20,662 nucleotides of DNA from a virus. The notes beneath the pieces are model-generated. The model was not told where the DNA came from, did no database searches, and saw only the letters and a list, made by a program, of their open reading frames with translations. The DNA is taken from the IMG/VR virus record IMGVR_UViG_3300044675_008055, positions 1 to 20,662 of that record; one strand, given 5' to 3'. The position numbers and the translations under genes were made by a program. This document shows, piece after piece, positions 5,775-13,262 of the stretch. The number at the start of each line of letters is the position of its first letter. The stretch's first letter is position 1.

Positions 5775-5948
5775 ATGCCTAACTCAAAACAACGTCTTAC
5801 TAAACGTGCTCATAAGAAGCGTGAAGAACGCATGAAGCGCAATCGTATTCAGAGTCTTATGAAGGCTCGTGTTGGTACACTTCGCAGTCTTGACGCGAGT
5901 GGACAACTTCCTGTATGTGTCAAGGAAAAGAGACTGCCCAATGGCTAA
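5775..5948 (+). CDS. 57-residue basic protein, N-terminal ribosomal S20-like
   Basis: The frame encodes MPNSKQRLTKRAHKKREERM, then KRNRIQSLMKARVGTLRSLDASGQ and a short tail ending in RLPNG. The start MPNSK, the basic helix and RNRxxS...K, followed by a short helix and an xSG turn, resemble the N-terminal half of bacterial ribosomal protein bS20 (about 87 residues). This is a resemblance from memory, not a proven homology. GGAG lies 12 nt before the ATG, an unusually long distance, and AATAAATA lies further upstream. Arg codons are mostly CGT/CGC rather than AGA, unlike neighbouring genes, which hints at high expression or foreign origin. It overlaps the next gene by 8 nt (ATGGCTAA). It could instead be a generic RNA-binding peptide. 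Confidence 0.7.
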   Translation: MPNSKQRLTKRAHKKREERMKRNRIQSLMKARVGTLRSLDASGQLPVCVKEKRLPNG

Positions 5949-6237
5949 AACTGCCACAATGATGTCGTTTGATGAACTTCGAAAGAAGTATGATCATATT
6001 GATTGTTTTTTCACATATTATAATGGAGAGAAATCTTCTTTTGATTTTTATGGCACTGATGCAAATGGAACTGAGGTTCGTATTTCCATTGGTGGATGTC
6101 CTGCATGGATCAAGACTATTGAGTTTGGTCCTAAAGATCCTATAAATATTAGTGATTCAATTGAACGTCATGTTCGATTTGTCTCTGTTACAGATAACCG
6201 TGGTAAGCAAGTTTACGAACAATTTTTTGATGTCTAA
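5941..6237 (+). CDS. Small protein of unknown function
   Basis: A 98-residue protein starting MAKTATMMSFDELRKKYDHI. I chose the ATG at 5941, which overlaps the stop of the previous gene (5946-5948), rather than an upstream in-frame start inside that gene. AAGGAAAAGAG lies upstream as a loose ribosome site. Residues 20-75 alternate hydrophobic and polar positions and are probably a beta sheet (FFTYYNGEKSSFDFYGTDAN, TEVRISIGGCPAWIKTIEFG). The end has SIERHVRFVSVTDNRGKQVY. No motif points to an enzyme. It is translated in a tight run with the next two small genes. The family is not recognised. Confidence 0.8.
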   Translation: MAKTATMMSFDELRKKYDHIDCFFTYYNGEKSSFDFYGTDANGTEVRISIGGCPAWIKTIEFGPKDPINISDSIERHVRFVSVTDNRGKQVYEQFFDV

Positions 6238-6246
6238 AGGAAACTA

Positions 6247-6681
6247 ATGGGAAATTCAGATTATAACGATTTTAGAAATTGGCAGAATGGTGACGATAGT
6301 GAAGAGAACAATCCACATGATGGATTCTTCTTCTTTGGTAATTCTAGCCCAGAATTTAAGAAGATGTGGGATCAAATGCGTAATGGTGAAAATCCTGCCG
6401 ATAGCCTTCGTGACTATCTTAATATGGATGACATGTTGGATAAATGGGCTCAAGACAATAAGAAGAAACCATTTAATCCAAACAATCCACCAAAACATTC
6501 ACGTAGACCAATTAAGCATAAGCCTAAGACAACTCCATTTAGTCAAGAAGAATATTTTAAACTTATTGAAATTCGTGGATACCTTGCTATCAAGGAACAA
6601 TTTGCACATGTTAAGGCATTAGATAAGTTGCTTAATCAGATTGTTATTAAGCCTATAAACAATCCAGGAGAGTTCCAATGA
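6247..6681 (+). CDS. Asn/Asp-rich small protein, unknown function
   Basis: A 144-residue protein with a good Shine-Dalgarno (AAAGGA at 6236-6241). The first third is acidic and Asn-rich (SDYNDFRNWQNGDDSEENNP), with a run of four Phe at 27-30. A Pro/Lys/His-rich basic linker (75-94) separates it from a helical C-terminal part (98-140: QEEYFKLIEIRGYLAIKEQF, HVKALDKLLNQIVIK). The charge asymmetry, acidic front and basic middle, is clear. Its end overlaps the next start by 4 nt (ATGA), indicating translational coupling. No family is recognised. It belongs to the plus-strand small-gene block, where host-interaction proteins are expected. Confidence 0.8.
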   Translation: MGNSDYNDFRNWQNGDDSEENNPHDGFFFFGNSSPEFKKMWDQMRNGENPADSLRDYLNMDDMLDKWAQDNKKKPFNPNNPPKHSRRPIKHKPKTTPFSQEEYFKLIEIRGYLAIKEQFAHVKALDKLLNQIVIKPINNPGEFQ

Positions 6682-6890
6682 CATATATTGCAGGTGAAGC
6701 ATACCAAAAGGGATATTCAGCCCGTATGGGTGGTGCAGAGAAGGCATCAAATGTTTATGAGTCTACCAGTGTGTATTGGCAAGAATGGGCTACTGGTTGG
6801 GATGATGCTCACACTAAGATAATTAGTGAAGCCAGAGAAAATACTGGCTGTTCAAAACCTAAGTGTTGTAAGACGTTTATTCAAGAATAA
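6678..6890 (+). CDS. RMF/CrpP-like small protein
   Basis: A 70-residue protein. Residues 7-44 follow the pattern of the ribosome modulation factor/CrpP family: EAYQKGYSARMGG, then a short loop with NVY where NPY is usual, then W..W..GWDDA. Bacterial RMF binds near the anti-Shine-Dalgarno and dimerises 70S ribosomes; CrpP-like proteins share the fold. The assignment rests on the spacing of Gly, Ala, Asn, Tyr and Trp, recalled and not searched. The C-terminal extension has CSKPKCC (58-64), which could bind a metal and is not part of RMF. AGGAGAG lies before the ATG. It is the last gene before the terminator at 6891-6915. A role in modifying host ribosomes is inferred. Confidence 0.65.
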   Translation: MTYIAGEAYQKGYSARMGGAEKASNVYESTSVYWQEWATGWDDAHTKIISEARENTGCSKPKCCKTFIQE

Positions 6891-6915
6891 AAAAATTCCC
6901 CGAAAGGGGATTTTT
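6891..6915. terminator. Bidirectional rho-independent terminator
   Basis: The stem TCCCC/GGGGA (6897-6901 with 6906-6910) has a GAAA tetraloop and is flanked by A-tracts on the left and T-tracts on the right, so it works on both strands. It separates the convergent genes ending at 6890 (plus) and 6914 (minus) and overlaps the stop of the latter. Confidence 0.85.
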
Positions 6916-8404
6916 AAATATGTGGTTTTAAAATTTGATCAATTTTAGTATGATGTTTTGGGTCTATGTGTTTTTTAAAATATTCAATTGCTTCTGGATG
7001 AATATTAATATGATCTTCACGACCGCGAGTTAAACTTCTAAGTGATCTTATTTCAATATTAGACCCGGCTGTATCTGTATTTTTATGAGTTGTACTTTGA
7101 CTACGATTTCTATCTATTATTCTACCGGATAAAGGTTTCCAGTGTGAACTTATAGAACTTGTTGGAATCATAAAAAATTTGCCACTTTTATTTCTTCTAA
7201 CTCCAACCCCTTGAGGCCATTTTGTGTTTAAATTCTCAATGTGTTGTGATTTTTCTTTTTCAATATCTTCTGCTGTTGCAGTTTCTTTTTTTAATTTGGT
7301 TGGAATTTTACCTTCAAAACGATCTGTTTTTATATCAATTCCAGTAGTCCCATTGTCTGGTAAAAATGTATAAGCATCTGGAAGTTTTTCTTTTGATCTT
7401 TCATCAGGGTGTGATGGTGTTTTTTTCTTAATCTGATTTACAGAATTTATAAATTGTCTAAAATGATTATTTCTTTCATTTTCATCATCTATTTGTGATA
7501 TATCATGCAGACCTTTTGCAAATAAAAGTGTTCTTGCATGTAGTTCTGCTCCATGACTATCGGTACGATCAATTACAGGTTTATCATTAGTACTATACTT
7601 TATATCAAGTATTGATGATACTGTGTCATTTATGGGTGCATGTAAATCGTCGGGAATGTCATAACTTTTTTTTTGTTTTGTTTTTGGTTCCATGGGAACT
7701 TCTTCATTTAAGATATCTAAAAATCCTAAATTGTATTCTTCAACAAAACTTTTAGCAGGATAGGAAAGCCAATGAATATCTTTATTAGATCTTATAGCCA
7801 TCTTACCTGAAGGATTTCTTTGTTGAAATCTTTTAAGATATCTTTTGGTTACACTATCTGGAATATGCTTCCAGGCTTTAGCATTTTTAAAATGTTTAAA
7901 TTCTTTATCATCTACATCAAACATTTCTACTGGCATACGAGTAAACATAGGTGCTTCCAAAGGTTTATCGTATCCCATAACTCCACCAGTACTTTGAACA
8001 TCTTGAGGAGTACCAAGAGTACCTGGAGCACCACCACCAGAAACCATACCAGCACCCATATCTTCGTTGATTAATAAACCAGATTCAAGATAACCTTCAA
8101 TAAAGAATAAAAATTCATTTGAATTTAATCCAAGTGATTCTGCTTCTTCGTTAAACATTTGAAAAGTAGAAACATAACTAGCTAAACGAGCTTTCGTATA
8201 GCTCATAGGAAGTTGATCAAAAATCTTCTTTAATTTAATTATAAAATATTCGTAAGGATCAATGCTACTCTCTGGTTTGAGTAGATTACCTTCTGCATCA
8301 ATCACCCCAGATGAAAACGATGCTAGACTCGTATAAGGAGCCGTAATAGTTTCAGAAAATTTGGATAACGAGAATGAAGGTATGTAAGCTGATGAAGACT
8401 GCAT
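6914..8404 (-). CDS. Large putative virion protein with internal LNE/INE sites
   Basis: A 496-residue protein of unrecognised family. Residues 50-112 form a helical domain (PYEYFIIKLKKIFDQLPMSY, EFLFFIEGYLESGLL). Likely protease sites follow at LINE-D (112-114) and ILNE-E (232-234). Between them are a Gly-rich linker (118-145) and a well-ordered block at 157-206 (MPVEMFDVDDKEFKHFKNAK, SVTKRYLKRFQQRNPSGKMA) that looks conserved and basic. The rest (240-496) is hydrophilic and rich in Lys, Asp, His and Thr. Processing would give three fragments. CTAAATA lies 7 nt before the ATG. A scaffold or head-internal role would fit, but no catalytic motif is visible. Confidence 0.85.
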   Translation of the reverse strand: MQSSSAYIPSFSLSKFSETITAPYTSLASFSSGVIDAEGNLLKPESSIDPYEYFIIKLKKIFDQLPMSYTKARLASYVSTFQMFNEEAESLGLNSNEFLFFIEGYLESGLLINEDMGAGMVSGGGAPGTLGTPQDVQSTGGVMGYDKPLEAPMFTRMPVEMFDVDDKEFKHFKNAKAWKHIPDSVTKRYLKRFQQRNPSGKMAIRSNKDIHWLSYPAKSFVEEYNLGFLDILNEEVPMEPKTKQKKSYDIPDDLHAPINDTVSSILDIKYSTNDKPVIDRTDSHGAELHARTLLFAKGLHDISQIDDENERNNHFRQFINSVNQIKKKTPSHPDERSKEKLPDAYTFLPDNGTTGIDIKTDRFEGKIPTKLKKETATAEDIEKEKSQHIENLNTKWPQGVGVRRNKSGKFFMIPTSSISSHWKPLSGRIIDRNRSQSTTHKNTDTAGSNIEIRSLRSLTRGREDHINIHPEAIEYFKKHIDPKHHTKIDQILKPHI

Positions 8405-8411
8405 ATACTAA

Positions 8412-8418
8412 TATTTAG
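8412..8418 (-). promoter_or_regulatory. Late-promoter variant CTAAATA
   Basis: CTAAATA on the minus strand, 7 nt before the ATG at 8404. Its TAA is the stop codon (8415-8417) of the preceding gene. Confidence 0.5.
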
Positions 8419-8813
8419 TTTTCAGCCTGTAACAACTTTCGATCAACTCTAGGGTCTGTATTAATTTTATTATAATTAACTTCTGGAATAGACACATTAC
8501 TAAATTCCAAAAATACCAGAAATGATTTCAAATATGAATGTAATCTTGGTTCTAGTTTAAAAAAGAGAATTCTAATGCAATTCTCTTCACCAAACACATT
8601 TCTTAAAATTATAATATGGTTCATTATAAGACGTTCTCTTATAGATTTTAACGTCTTATGCTTATGAATTTTTTGTAATAGTCTTTTAACGTATTTAATA
8701 CGCTTTAAATCATCAATAAATTCATTTTTTCCAGAGCATTCTGGATTAAAATAAGTCTTTTGACAGAAGTCTAAAAAGTCTTCTTCATTCAAAAAGCTAC
8801 TTTTTGGATTCAT
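8415..8813 (-). CDS. Small helical protein of unknown function
   Basis: A 132-residue protein. I chose the ATG at 8813 (MNPKSSFLNEEDF), which follows the stop of the upstream gene by 7 nt; a GTG at 8849 would overlap that gene by 29 nt and has no ribosome site. The sequence is mostly helical: a charged N-terminus with FLNEED (7-12), a basic region (34-60, DLKRIKYVKRLLQKIHKHKT) and a hydrophobic core RLIMNHIIILRNVFGEENCI followed by RILFFKLEPRLHSYLKSFLV. This core looks like a segment I have seen in conserved hypothetical proteins of aquatic T4-like phages, but I cannot name the family. It is probably co-transcribed with the gene at 8821-9366. Confidence 0.75.
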   Translation of the reverse strand: MNPKSSFLNEEDFLDFCQKTYFNPECSGKNEFIDDLKRIKYVKRLLQKIHKHKTLKSIRERLIMNHIIILRNVFGEENCIRILFFKLEPRLHSYLKSFLVFLEFSNVSIPEVNYNKINTDPRVDRKLLQAEN

Positions 8814-8820
8814 TGTTATA

Positions 8821-9366
8821 TTAATGCATGCAGCCACAATCGGTCCCACTATTTAACGAAGAATCAACACTTGGTACGATTGTTATAGTAAGTTTCTTTA
8901 AGAAATTTGGTTGCTTAGTAACAGTAACAGATAAAGCTAACGAATGTCCTAATTTTTCTTTAATTCCATCACCTTGTTTGAAACCCTTTACATTTACATC
9001 ATCGTAAGGATTTTGACCATATACACCAAGTTGAGGACTACCATATTGAACTAACTCAAATGTGTTTAGTCCGTCTTGTAATGCAGCCTTGTAACCAAAA
9101 TCAAAACCAAAGTGATTTAACTTTTGCTTAATGACTGCCATTACTCCATCTGGATCAATATATTCTCTTGATGAGAAACCATAAAGCATAGCATTGATGG
9201 CATCAATTGAGTGCGGTAGCTTTACGTTGAAAGTACCCTTATCAGTTAAAGCTGATTGACCTAATCTACCTTGAGGATCACCAATATAAAGACCACCACC
9301 AAAGGTATGTTCTGGTGCGTTTTCTTGTAATACGTTAATTTTGGTTAATAATTGTTTAAATTTCAT
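8821..9366 (-). CDS. Putative virion protein with capsid-targeting-like leader
   Basis: A 181-residue protein starting MKFKQLLTKINVLQENAPEH, a short basic leader followed by a possible protease cut after LQE (13-15). After the leader come FGGGLYIGDPQGRLGQSALT and a mixed alpha/beta region (30-115) that includes DAINAMLYGFSSREYIDPDG and a helix. The C-terminal part is beta-rich (SLALSVTVTKQ, KLTITIVPSVDSS) and ends DCGCMH, a Cys pair that might bind metal. I do not recognise the fold. CTAAATA lies 12 nt upstream and overlaps the stop of the gene at 9382; an ordinary Shine-Dalgarno is not evident. A packaged or structural role is inferred from the leader. Confidence 0.78.
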   Translation of the reverse strand: MKFKQLLTKINVLQENAPEHTFGGGLYIGDPQGRLGQSALTDKGTFNVKLPHSIDAINAMLYGFSSREYIDPDGVMAVIKQKLNHFGFDFGYKAALQDGLNTFELVQYGSPQLGVYGQNPYDDVNVKGFKQGDGIKEKLGHSLALSVTVTKQPNFLKKLTITIVPSVDSSLNSGTDCGCMH

Positions 9367-9378
9367 TGGTGTTCTTTA

Positions 9379-9385
9379 TATTTAG
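9379..9385 (-). promoter_or_regulatory. Late-promoter variant CTAAATA
   Basis: CTAAATA on the minus strand, 12 nt before the ATG at 9366. Its TAA is the stop codon (9382-9384) of the preceding gene. Confidence 0.5.
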
Positions 9386-10278
9386 TTCTGAATTATTTTC
9401 TTATTCATTAACCCATATAAATTGGGATCATATGGTTTTGTAAGCAATGAATTAAGTGTATTGGCAGAGATAGACTTAGTTAAATTCTGTACCTTATTAT
9501 CTGGTAAAACCTCTGTACCCTCTTTCAACATATCAGTTACAGATTTGGTGCTCCAAGTTCTGCAAGCCCAGTAGCGTGCCTTCCAGCGCGGTCCAGGAGT
9601 ATCACACCTGTGTCTTGCACGGAAATTACGACGACGAGCTGGGTTATCCCGCTTGATTTCCATGTTAGGGTCACCAAAATTAACTTTAACTACATTACCC
9701 TTGTCATTCTTTACAAAAACCTTATACTTTTTAACATCACCAGCCATAATTTTATTTAATTTGACTTTTTTATTTCCTTCTTCATATATTTCAATTTTTT
9801 CATTGTATTCATTATATGAAGTTTCTTCAATATTATCTACAAAACCCATTACTGTATTAGCTTCAAAAATTTCATTACTTTCACAATTATTATTTAAAAA
9901 TGTTACATGATAAAGTCCATTAGACTCTTCAATATAATCTACTTCTAACATTTGACCCGATTCATTGATGATTACATCACATGGAAGCAATTCATGTGCT
10001 TCAATCGTATCATAATTCATTTTAAATACATTAGAAGCACCTTCTACTGAAAACACATTATAAGATTCTTTAATTTCAGAAACACCAGTTTTTACAAATA
10101 CTGGCTTCTTACCTTTACTCTCAGTAATCTCTTTTTTACTTTTCATAGTCTTCTTATCAGCATTACGCTTTTTAATAGAACTAGAATTCTTATTGGCAGC
10201 TTTCTTAGCTAACCATTTACCAAGTCCTGTTTCAGCAAAAATCTTTTCAAGTAAAATGTTAACGTTTTTAGAATTCAT
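9382..10278 (-). CDS. Putative virion protein with a conserved basic aromatic domain
   Basis: A 298-residue protein. I chose the ATG at 10278 (MNSKNVNILLEKIFAETGLG) because AGGA lies 7 nt upstream; an ATG two codons earlier overlaps the previous stop as ATGA. IFAE-T (13-16) is a possible processing site, followed by a Lys/Ser-rich basic region (24-60). Residues 70-170 are acidic and beta-like. Residues 184-250 form a distinct domain: KKYKVFVKNDKGNVVKVNFG, then DNPARRRNFRARHRCDTPGP and RWKARYWACRTWS. It has many Arg and Trp plus His223, Cys225 and Cys239, so nucleic-acid or metal binding is plausible. The DNA encoding it is much more GC-rich (about 57% over 100 bases by hand count) than the surrounding gene. 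I recall similar domains in large phages, but no function. Confidence 0.82.
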   Translation of the reverse strand: MNSKNVNILLEKIFAETGLGKWLAKKAANKNSSSIKKRNADKKTMKSKKEITESKGKKPVFVKTGVSEIKESYNVFSVEGASNVFKMNYDTIEAHELLPCDVIINESGQMLEVDYIEESNGLYHVTFLNNNCESNEIFEANTVMGFVDNIEETSYNEYNEKIEIYEEGNKKVKLNKIMAGDVKKYKVFVKNDKGNVVKVNFGDPNMEIKRDNPARRRNFRARHRCDTPGPRWKARYWACRTWSTKSVTDMLKEGTEVLPDNKVQNLTKSISANTLNSLLTKPYDPNLYGLMNKKIIQN

Positions 10279-10280
10279 GA

Positions 10281-12653
10281 TCATTTCCTGTTTTGGGTTT
10301 CACCTTTATGATGACCATTATCGGCTCGGTTTTCAGAACGATCTCTAACACGTAAATTCTTTACACTGTTAGAACCACCATTACGAATAGCATTTTTATG
10401 ATCAATATCCTTTTTAGATCCCTTTTTTACAACACCCTTTTTGATCATAAGTTCACGTGCTGCAGTTCTTGATGCACGTTCTTTTTTCTGCTTTGGTTTG
10501 CCGTGATAATTCTTATATTCTTTTTTATAATTTCTAATATACTTTTCTTCTAAATTATCAGCAATAATATCTTCAAACAAAGGAATAAGATATTCTGTAT
10601 TTTCGATTGTATATGAGTAAATTTTATTTAAAATTGGAATCAGGCATCCCGCACGTAGATCATCTTCTTCTAATAGAAGAGGACCATAATGTTCAATCAT
10701 ACTTCGTTCAGTATCAGAAATGATATTTACTTTATTTAATTTAGATAATAAGAAATTATTTGTCAAAGATTCAACAAGCATTTCATTAATAACAAAGTAA
10801 TTTTCACCTAACAATTTATCAGTAACTTTTTCAGTTTTATTTACTGGAATCTTAATTGTCTTTTTTCCAATAGTAACATAATTGTATTCTATAGAATTCA
10901 ACTCTTCTGGTTTAAATCCAGGTAATAAACTAGCATTAATATCAAAAGAAAGATTGTCTATTGAATTTTTAACAATTATTCCCAGTGGATCAATTGTTTT
11001 TCTATCAATAAAAAGTTTCTTCAGATTTGATTTGTCTTCGGTTGCTTCAATAACTGTTCGAAATTTTTGTAAATTTTGAATACTGGATTTTTTATATGTT
11101 GATATATTAGAAGTATCTAATGCCTGTTCATTCTGTTTGATACTAATAGAGGCAGTTTTAGCAATCTCCTGCATATAATCATCAGACATTGGAAATACAC
11201 CATTTGTTGTGATTATGTGATTGGGTGCATTTTTAGGATCAACTAAACCATCTCCGCGTAAAGATGATTGTAATATATTCTTGGTCAAAGAAATTAAAAA
11301 TGGATTCTTTTTTCCACCTTTAAATAATTCACTACCAGACTTTTTAATCGAAGCTTCATATGCTGAAACAGAAACTGCTGGATTTATATTTCCATTTTGA
11401 TCTATGGCAAAACCCAAGCTCTGTCCTGATGGAGAAAAAATCTCATAGGATTGAAATTTAGTTACCAGTTCTGGATTACTTAAAATCATTTGAAGTGATT
11501 GATCGGGCAACAATTGTGGTGAAAACTTTTCACTCGATGCTTCTACATCTGTTAAAAGTTTCTTTACAGATGGATCAGATTTTGCCATTTCTGGATCCAT
11601 TATTGTTTTGGTCAAAGCATTACCAATAATACCTCTAACAATTTTTCCACTTTGATTCAATGAATTTGTACTCATAGTGAATTCACCACCAGCAGAAATC
11701 TTAAATTTATATTCACCGCATTGTAATTCTGGAACACCATCAGAATACATACTAGAGTTACCAGATTCAATACTTGATAATAGATTCTGAATACATTCAT
11801 CACCAATTTGTGATAGAATTTTATTGGCTTGTAAAAAAGCAGTTTTTGTAAAATCTAAAGAGTTAGCTGATCCAGAAAACAATGCATTAAGTTCTTGTTC
11901 ACTTGCTCCAGCTTTTAATTTGGCAGCAAAAATTAAAGCATTTATTACTTGTTGATTATATGGTAAATTTGAGGTAGTATTAATACCAAATTGATTGGTA
12001 AGTGCTTCAAATGTAATATTATCAAACTCTTCAGACTTTTTAGGAGCTCTAATACTCTTAAAGTATTCTTGTTGTAAATCTAATGGCATAGATGCCATTT
12101 GATTGGTATCCATACCCTGCATTGCTTTTAGAATTTCTTCTTTAGATAGACGTTTAGCCTTCTGTGGTTGAGCTTCAGCGGTTTCTTGCTCACCTTCTTT
12201 TGCTTTTGGTTTATCACCAGTTTTTTCAGCTGTTTTTGGTGCTTTTTCTTCTTTGTCTTCTTGTTTCTTTAATTCACCAAATAGTAATTTGGACGCACGA
12301 GTCTGTTCAAATTTTGGATCATTTGTAAAACTCTTTGCTTCATCTTCCGTTAATGTATCTCCTTTATTTAATTTTACATGGTTCTCTTTATTAAAAGAGT
12401 CTTTAAAAATTAATTGGATTCTACCAGAAGCAGTTTTTACAGCAATAACTTCTTTTACCAATTCCCCTTTGGATTTTCTATCTCTTGGGATTTGTTTTGA
12501 TCTTTCAACTCTTTTACGGGCTGCATCCTTTGATTTATTGGATGTTGCGTTTCCCGTAGCCTTTTCTTTAGCGATAGCTTCCCCAGTAGTCCTAAAGGAG
12601 TCGGAGGCAGTGCGGGAGGCTTCGGTTAACTTTAAAAGATCTTTGAAGTTCAT
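10281..12653 (-). CDS. 790-residue putative head-internal protein with C-terminal HNH-like domain
   Basis: The longest protein in the window. It starts MNFKDLLKLTEASRTA, a T4 capsid-targeting-like leader with a probable cut after LTE (9-11). Residues 17-60 are basic; 110-175 are Lys/Glu/Ala/Pro-rich and disordered. Residues 190-700 look folded, with mixed helices and strands and no motif I recognise. The end is basic (KPKQKKERASRTAARELMIK) and then HNH-like: DIDH (749-752), NGGSNSVKNLR (758-768) and SENR (773-776), giving His752, Asn766 and Asn775, the order seen in HNH/N nucleases. Zinc-binding cysteines are absent. If active, it would nick or cut DNA near packaged or ejected genomes; that is inference. 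GATAAATA lies 7 nt before the ATG. Its TGA overlaps the next gene. Confidence 0.85.
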   Translation of the reverse strand: MNFKDLLKLTEASRTASDSFRTTGEAIAKEKATGNATSNKSKDAARKRVERSKQIPRDRKSKGELVKEVIAVKTASGRIQLIFKDSFNKENHVKLNKGDTLTEDEAKSFTNDPKFEQTRASKLLFGELKKQEDKEEKAPKTAEKTGDKPKAKEGEQETAEAQPQKAKRLSKEEILKAMQGMDTNQMASMPLDLQQEYFKSIRAPKKSEEFDNITFEALTNQFGINTTSNLPYNQQVINALIFAAKLKAGASEQELNALFSGSANSLDFTKTAFLQANKILSQIGDECIQNLLSSIESGNSSMYSDGVPELQCGEYKFKISAGGEFTMSTNSLNQSGKIVRGIIGNALTKTIMDPEMAKSDPSVKKLLTDVEASSEKFSPQLLPDQSLQMILSNPELVTKFQSYEIFSPSGQSLGFAIDQNGNINPAVSVSAYEASIKKSGSELFKGGKKNPFLISLTKNILQSSLRGDGLVDPKNAPNHIITTNGVFPMSDDYMQEIAKTASISIKQNEQALDTSNISTYKKSSIQNLQKFRTVIEATEDKSNLKKLFIDRKTIDPLGIIVKNSIDNLSFDINASLLPGFKPEELNSIEYNYVTIGKKTIKIPVNKTEKVTDKLLGENYFVINEMLVESLTNNFLLSKLNKVNIISDTERSMIEHYGPLLLEEDDLRAGCLIPILNKIYSYTIENTEYLIPLFEDIIADNLEEKYIRNYKKEYKNYHGKPKQKKERASRTAARELMIKKGVVKKGSKKDIDHKNAIRNGGSNSVKNLRVRDRSENRADNGHHKGETQNRK

Positions 12654-12659
12654 CTATCT

Positions 12660-13262
12660 TTATTTATCACTATTAAAATCCCCTTTATTACTGAAAGGAT
12701 TGTAAAGTATTAAATTTTTATGACTTTTAGCTCTACCATTACTAACACGGTAAAGAGCCTTTGAACTTAAATTGTTATTTTTGGCAAATTCTCTAACATT
12801 ATCTACAACAATTAGCTGTTTTGTGGTCATATCCTGGAATACAACCTGTTTAGTAATTGCTATCTTTTGTGGTGGGGCTTTTTTAACTTTAAAATGGGCA
12901 CCCTCAGTGGCTTTAGTCGCACGTACTTCTACTGCTGTCCAACCTTTATAGGTTTTACGAGTTCCATTTAAAAGCTCACATATCTTTCCAGATGTCATTC
13001 CTTGTGATTTAGCAAATTCTGCCATGTTAGTAAAGAATGTTTTTTCACCAGTATCGGCTCGTTTTAACCAATATCCATTCTTTTCATCTTCTGGTGGAAT
13101 CCATTGCCATGATCTACCATTTTGTTTAAAAAACCCACCGTGTTGTGCAATAAATGCGTTTCTTTGGTTTGCTGCTTTGGAATTATCATTCATTCTAGTC
13201 CAAAGTTTACTCCCACGAGTATTGACCATTTGTTCTAACGATTTTATTTCATAATATTCCAT
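12660..13262 (-). CDS. DNA-binding protein with two NUMOD-like modules
   Basis: A 200-residue protein with two similar helix-turn-helix-type modules: 75-110 (TFFTNMAEFAKSQGMTSGKI, then LLNGTRKTYKGWT) and 150-187 (VVDNVREFAKNNNLSSKALY, then VSNGRAKSHKNLIL). The pattern, hydrophobic-EFA-N/Q-x-x-x-LS/T...hxNGxxKoHK, is that of NUMOD1/IENR-type modules that bind DNA beside GIY-YIG or HNH nucleases in homing endonucleases. I see no GIY-YIG, HNH or LAGLIDADG motif in the rest. The N-terminus (1-70) is basic with Trp-rich RSWQWIPPEDEKNGYWLK. It may be a degenerate homing endonuclease or a standalone DNA-binding factor. It overlaps the upstream nuclease gene by 14 nt, so the two may be translated together. 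Confidence 0.75.
   Translation of the reverse strand: MEYYEIKSLEQMVNTRGSKLWTRMNDNSKAANQRNAFIAQHGGFFKQNGRSWQWIPPEDEKNGYWLKRADTGEKTFFTNMAEFAKSQGMTSGKICELLNGTRKTYKGWTAVEVRATKATEGAHFKVKKAPPQKIAITKQVVFQDMTTKQLIVVDNVREFAKNNNLSSKALYRVSNGRAKSHKNLILYNPFSNKGDFNSDK
12661..12668 (-). promoter_or_regulatory. Late-promoter-like octamer GATAAATA
   Basis: GATAAATA on the minus strand, 7 nt before the ATG at 12653, overlapping the TAA stop (12660-12662) of the preceding gene. Confidence 0.5.

Noticed and set aside
12253-12705. Plus-strand open frame of 150 codons opposite the 790-residue protein
   Set aside because: Its sequence is the antisense of a Lys/Glu-rich region and runs past the real start of the minus-strand gene; no motif or start signal supports it.
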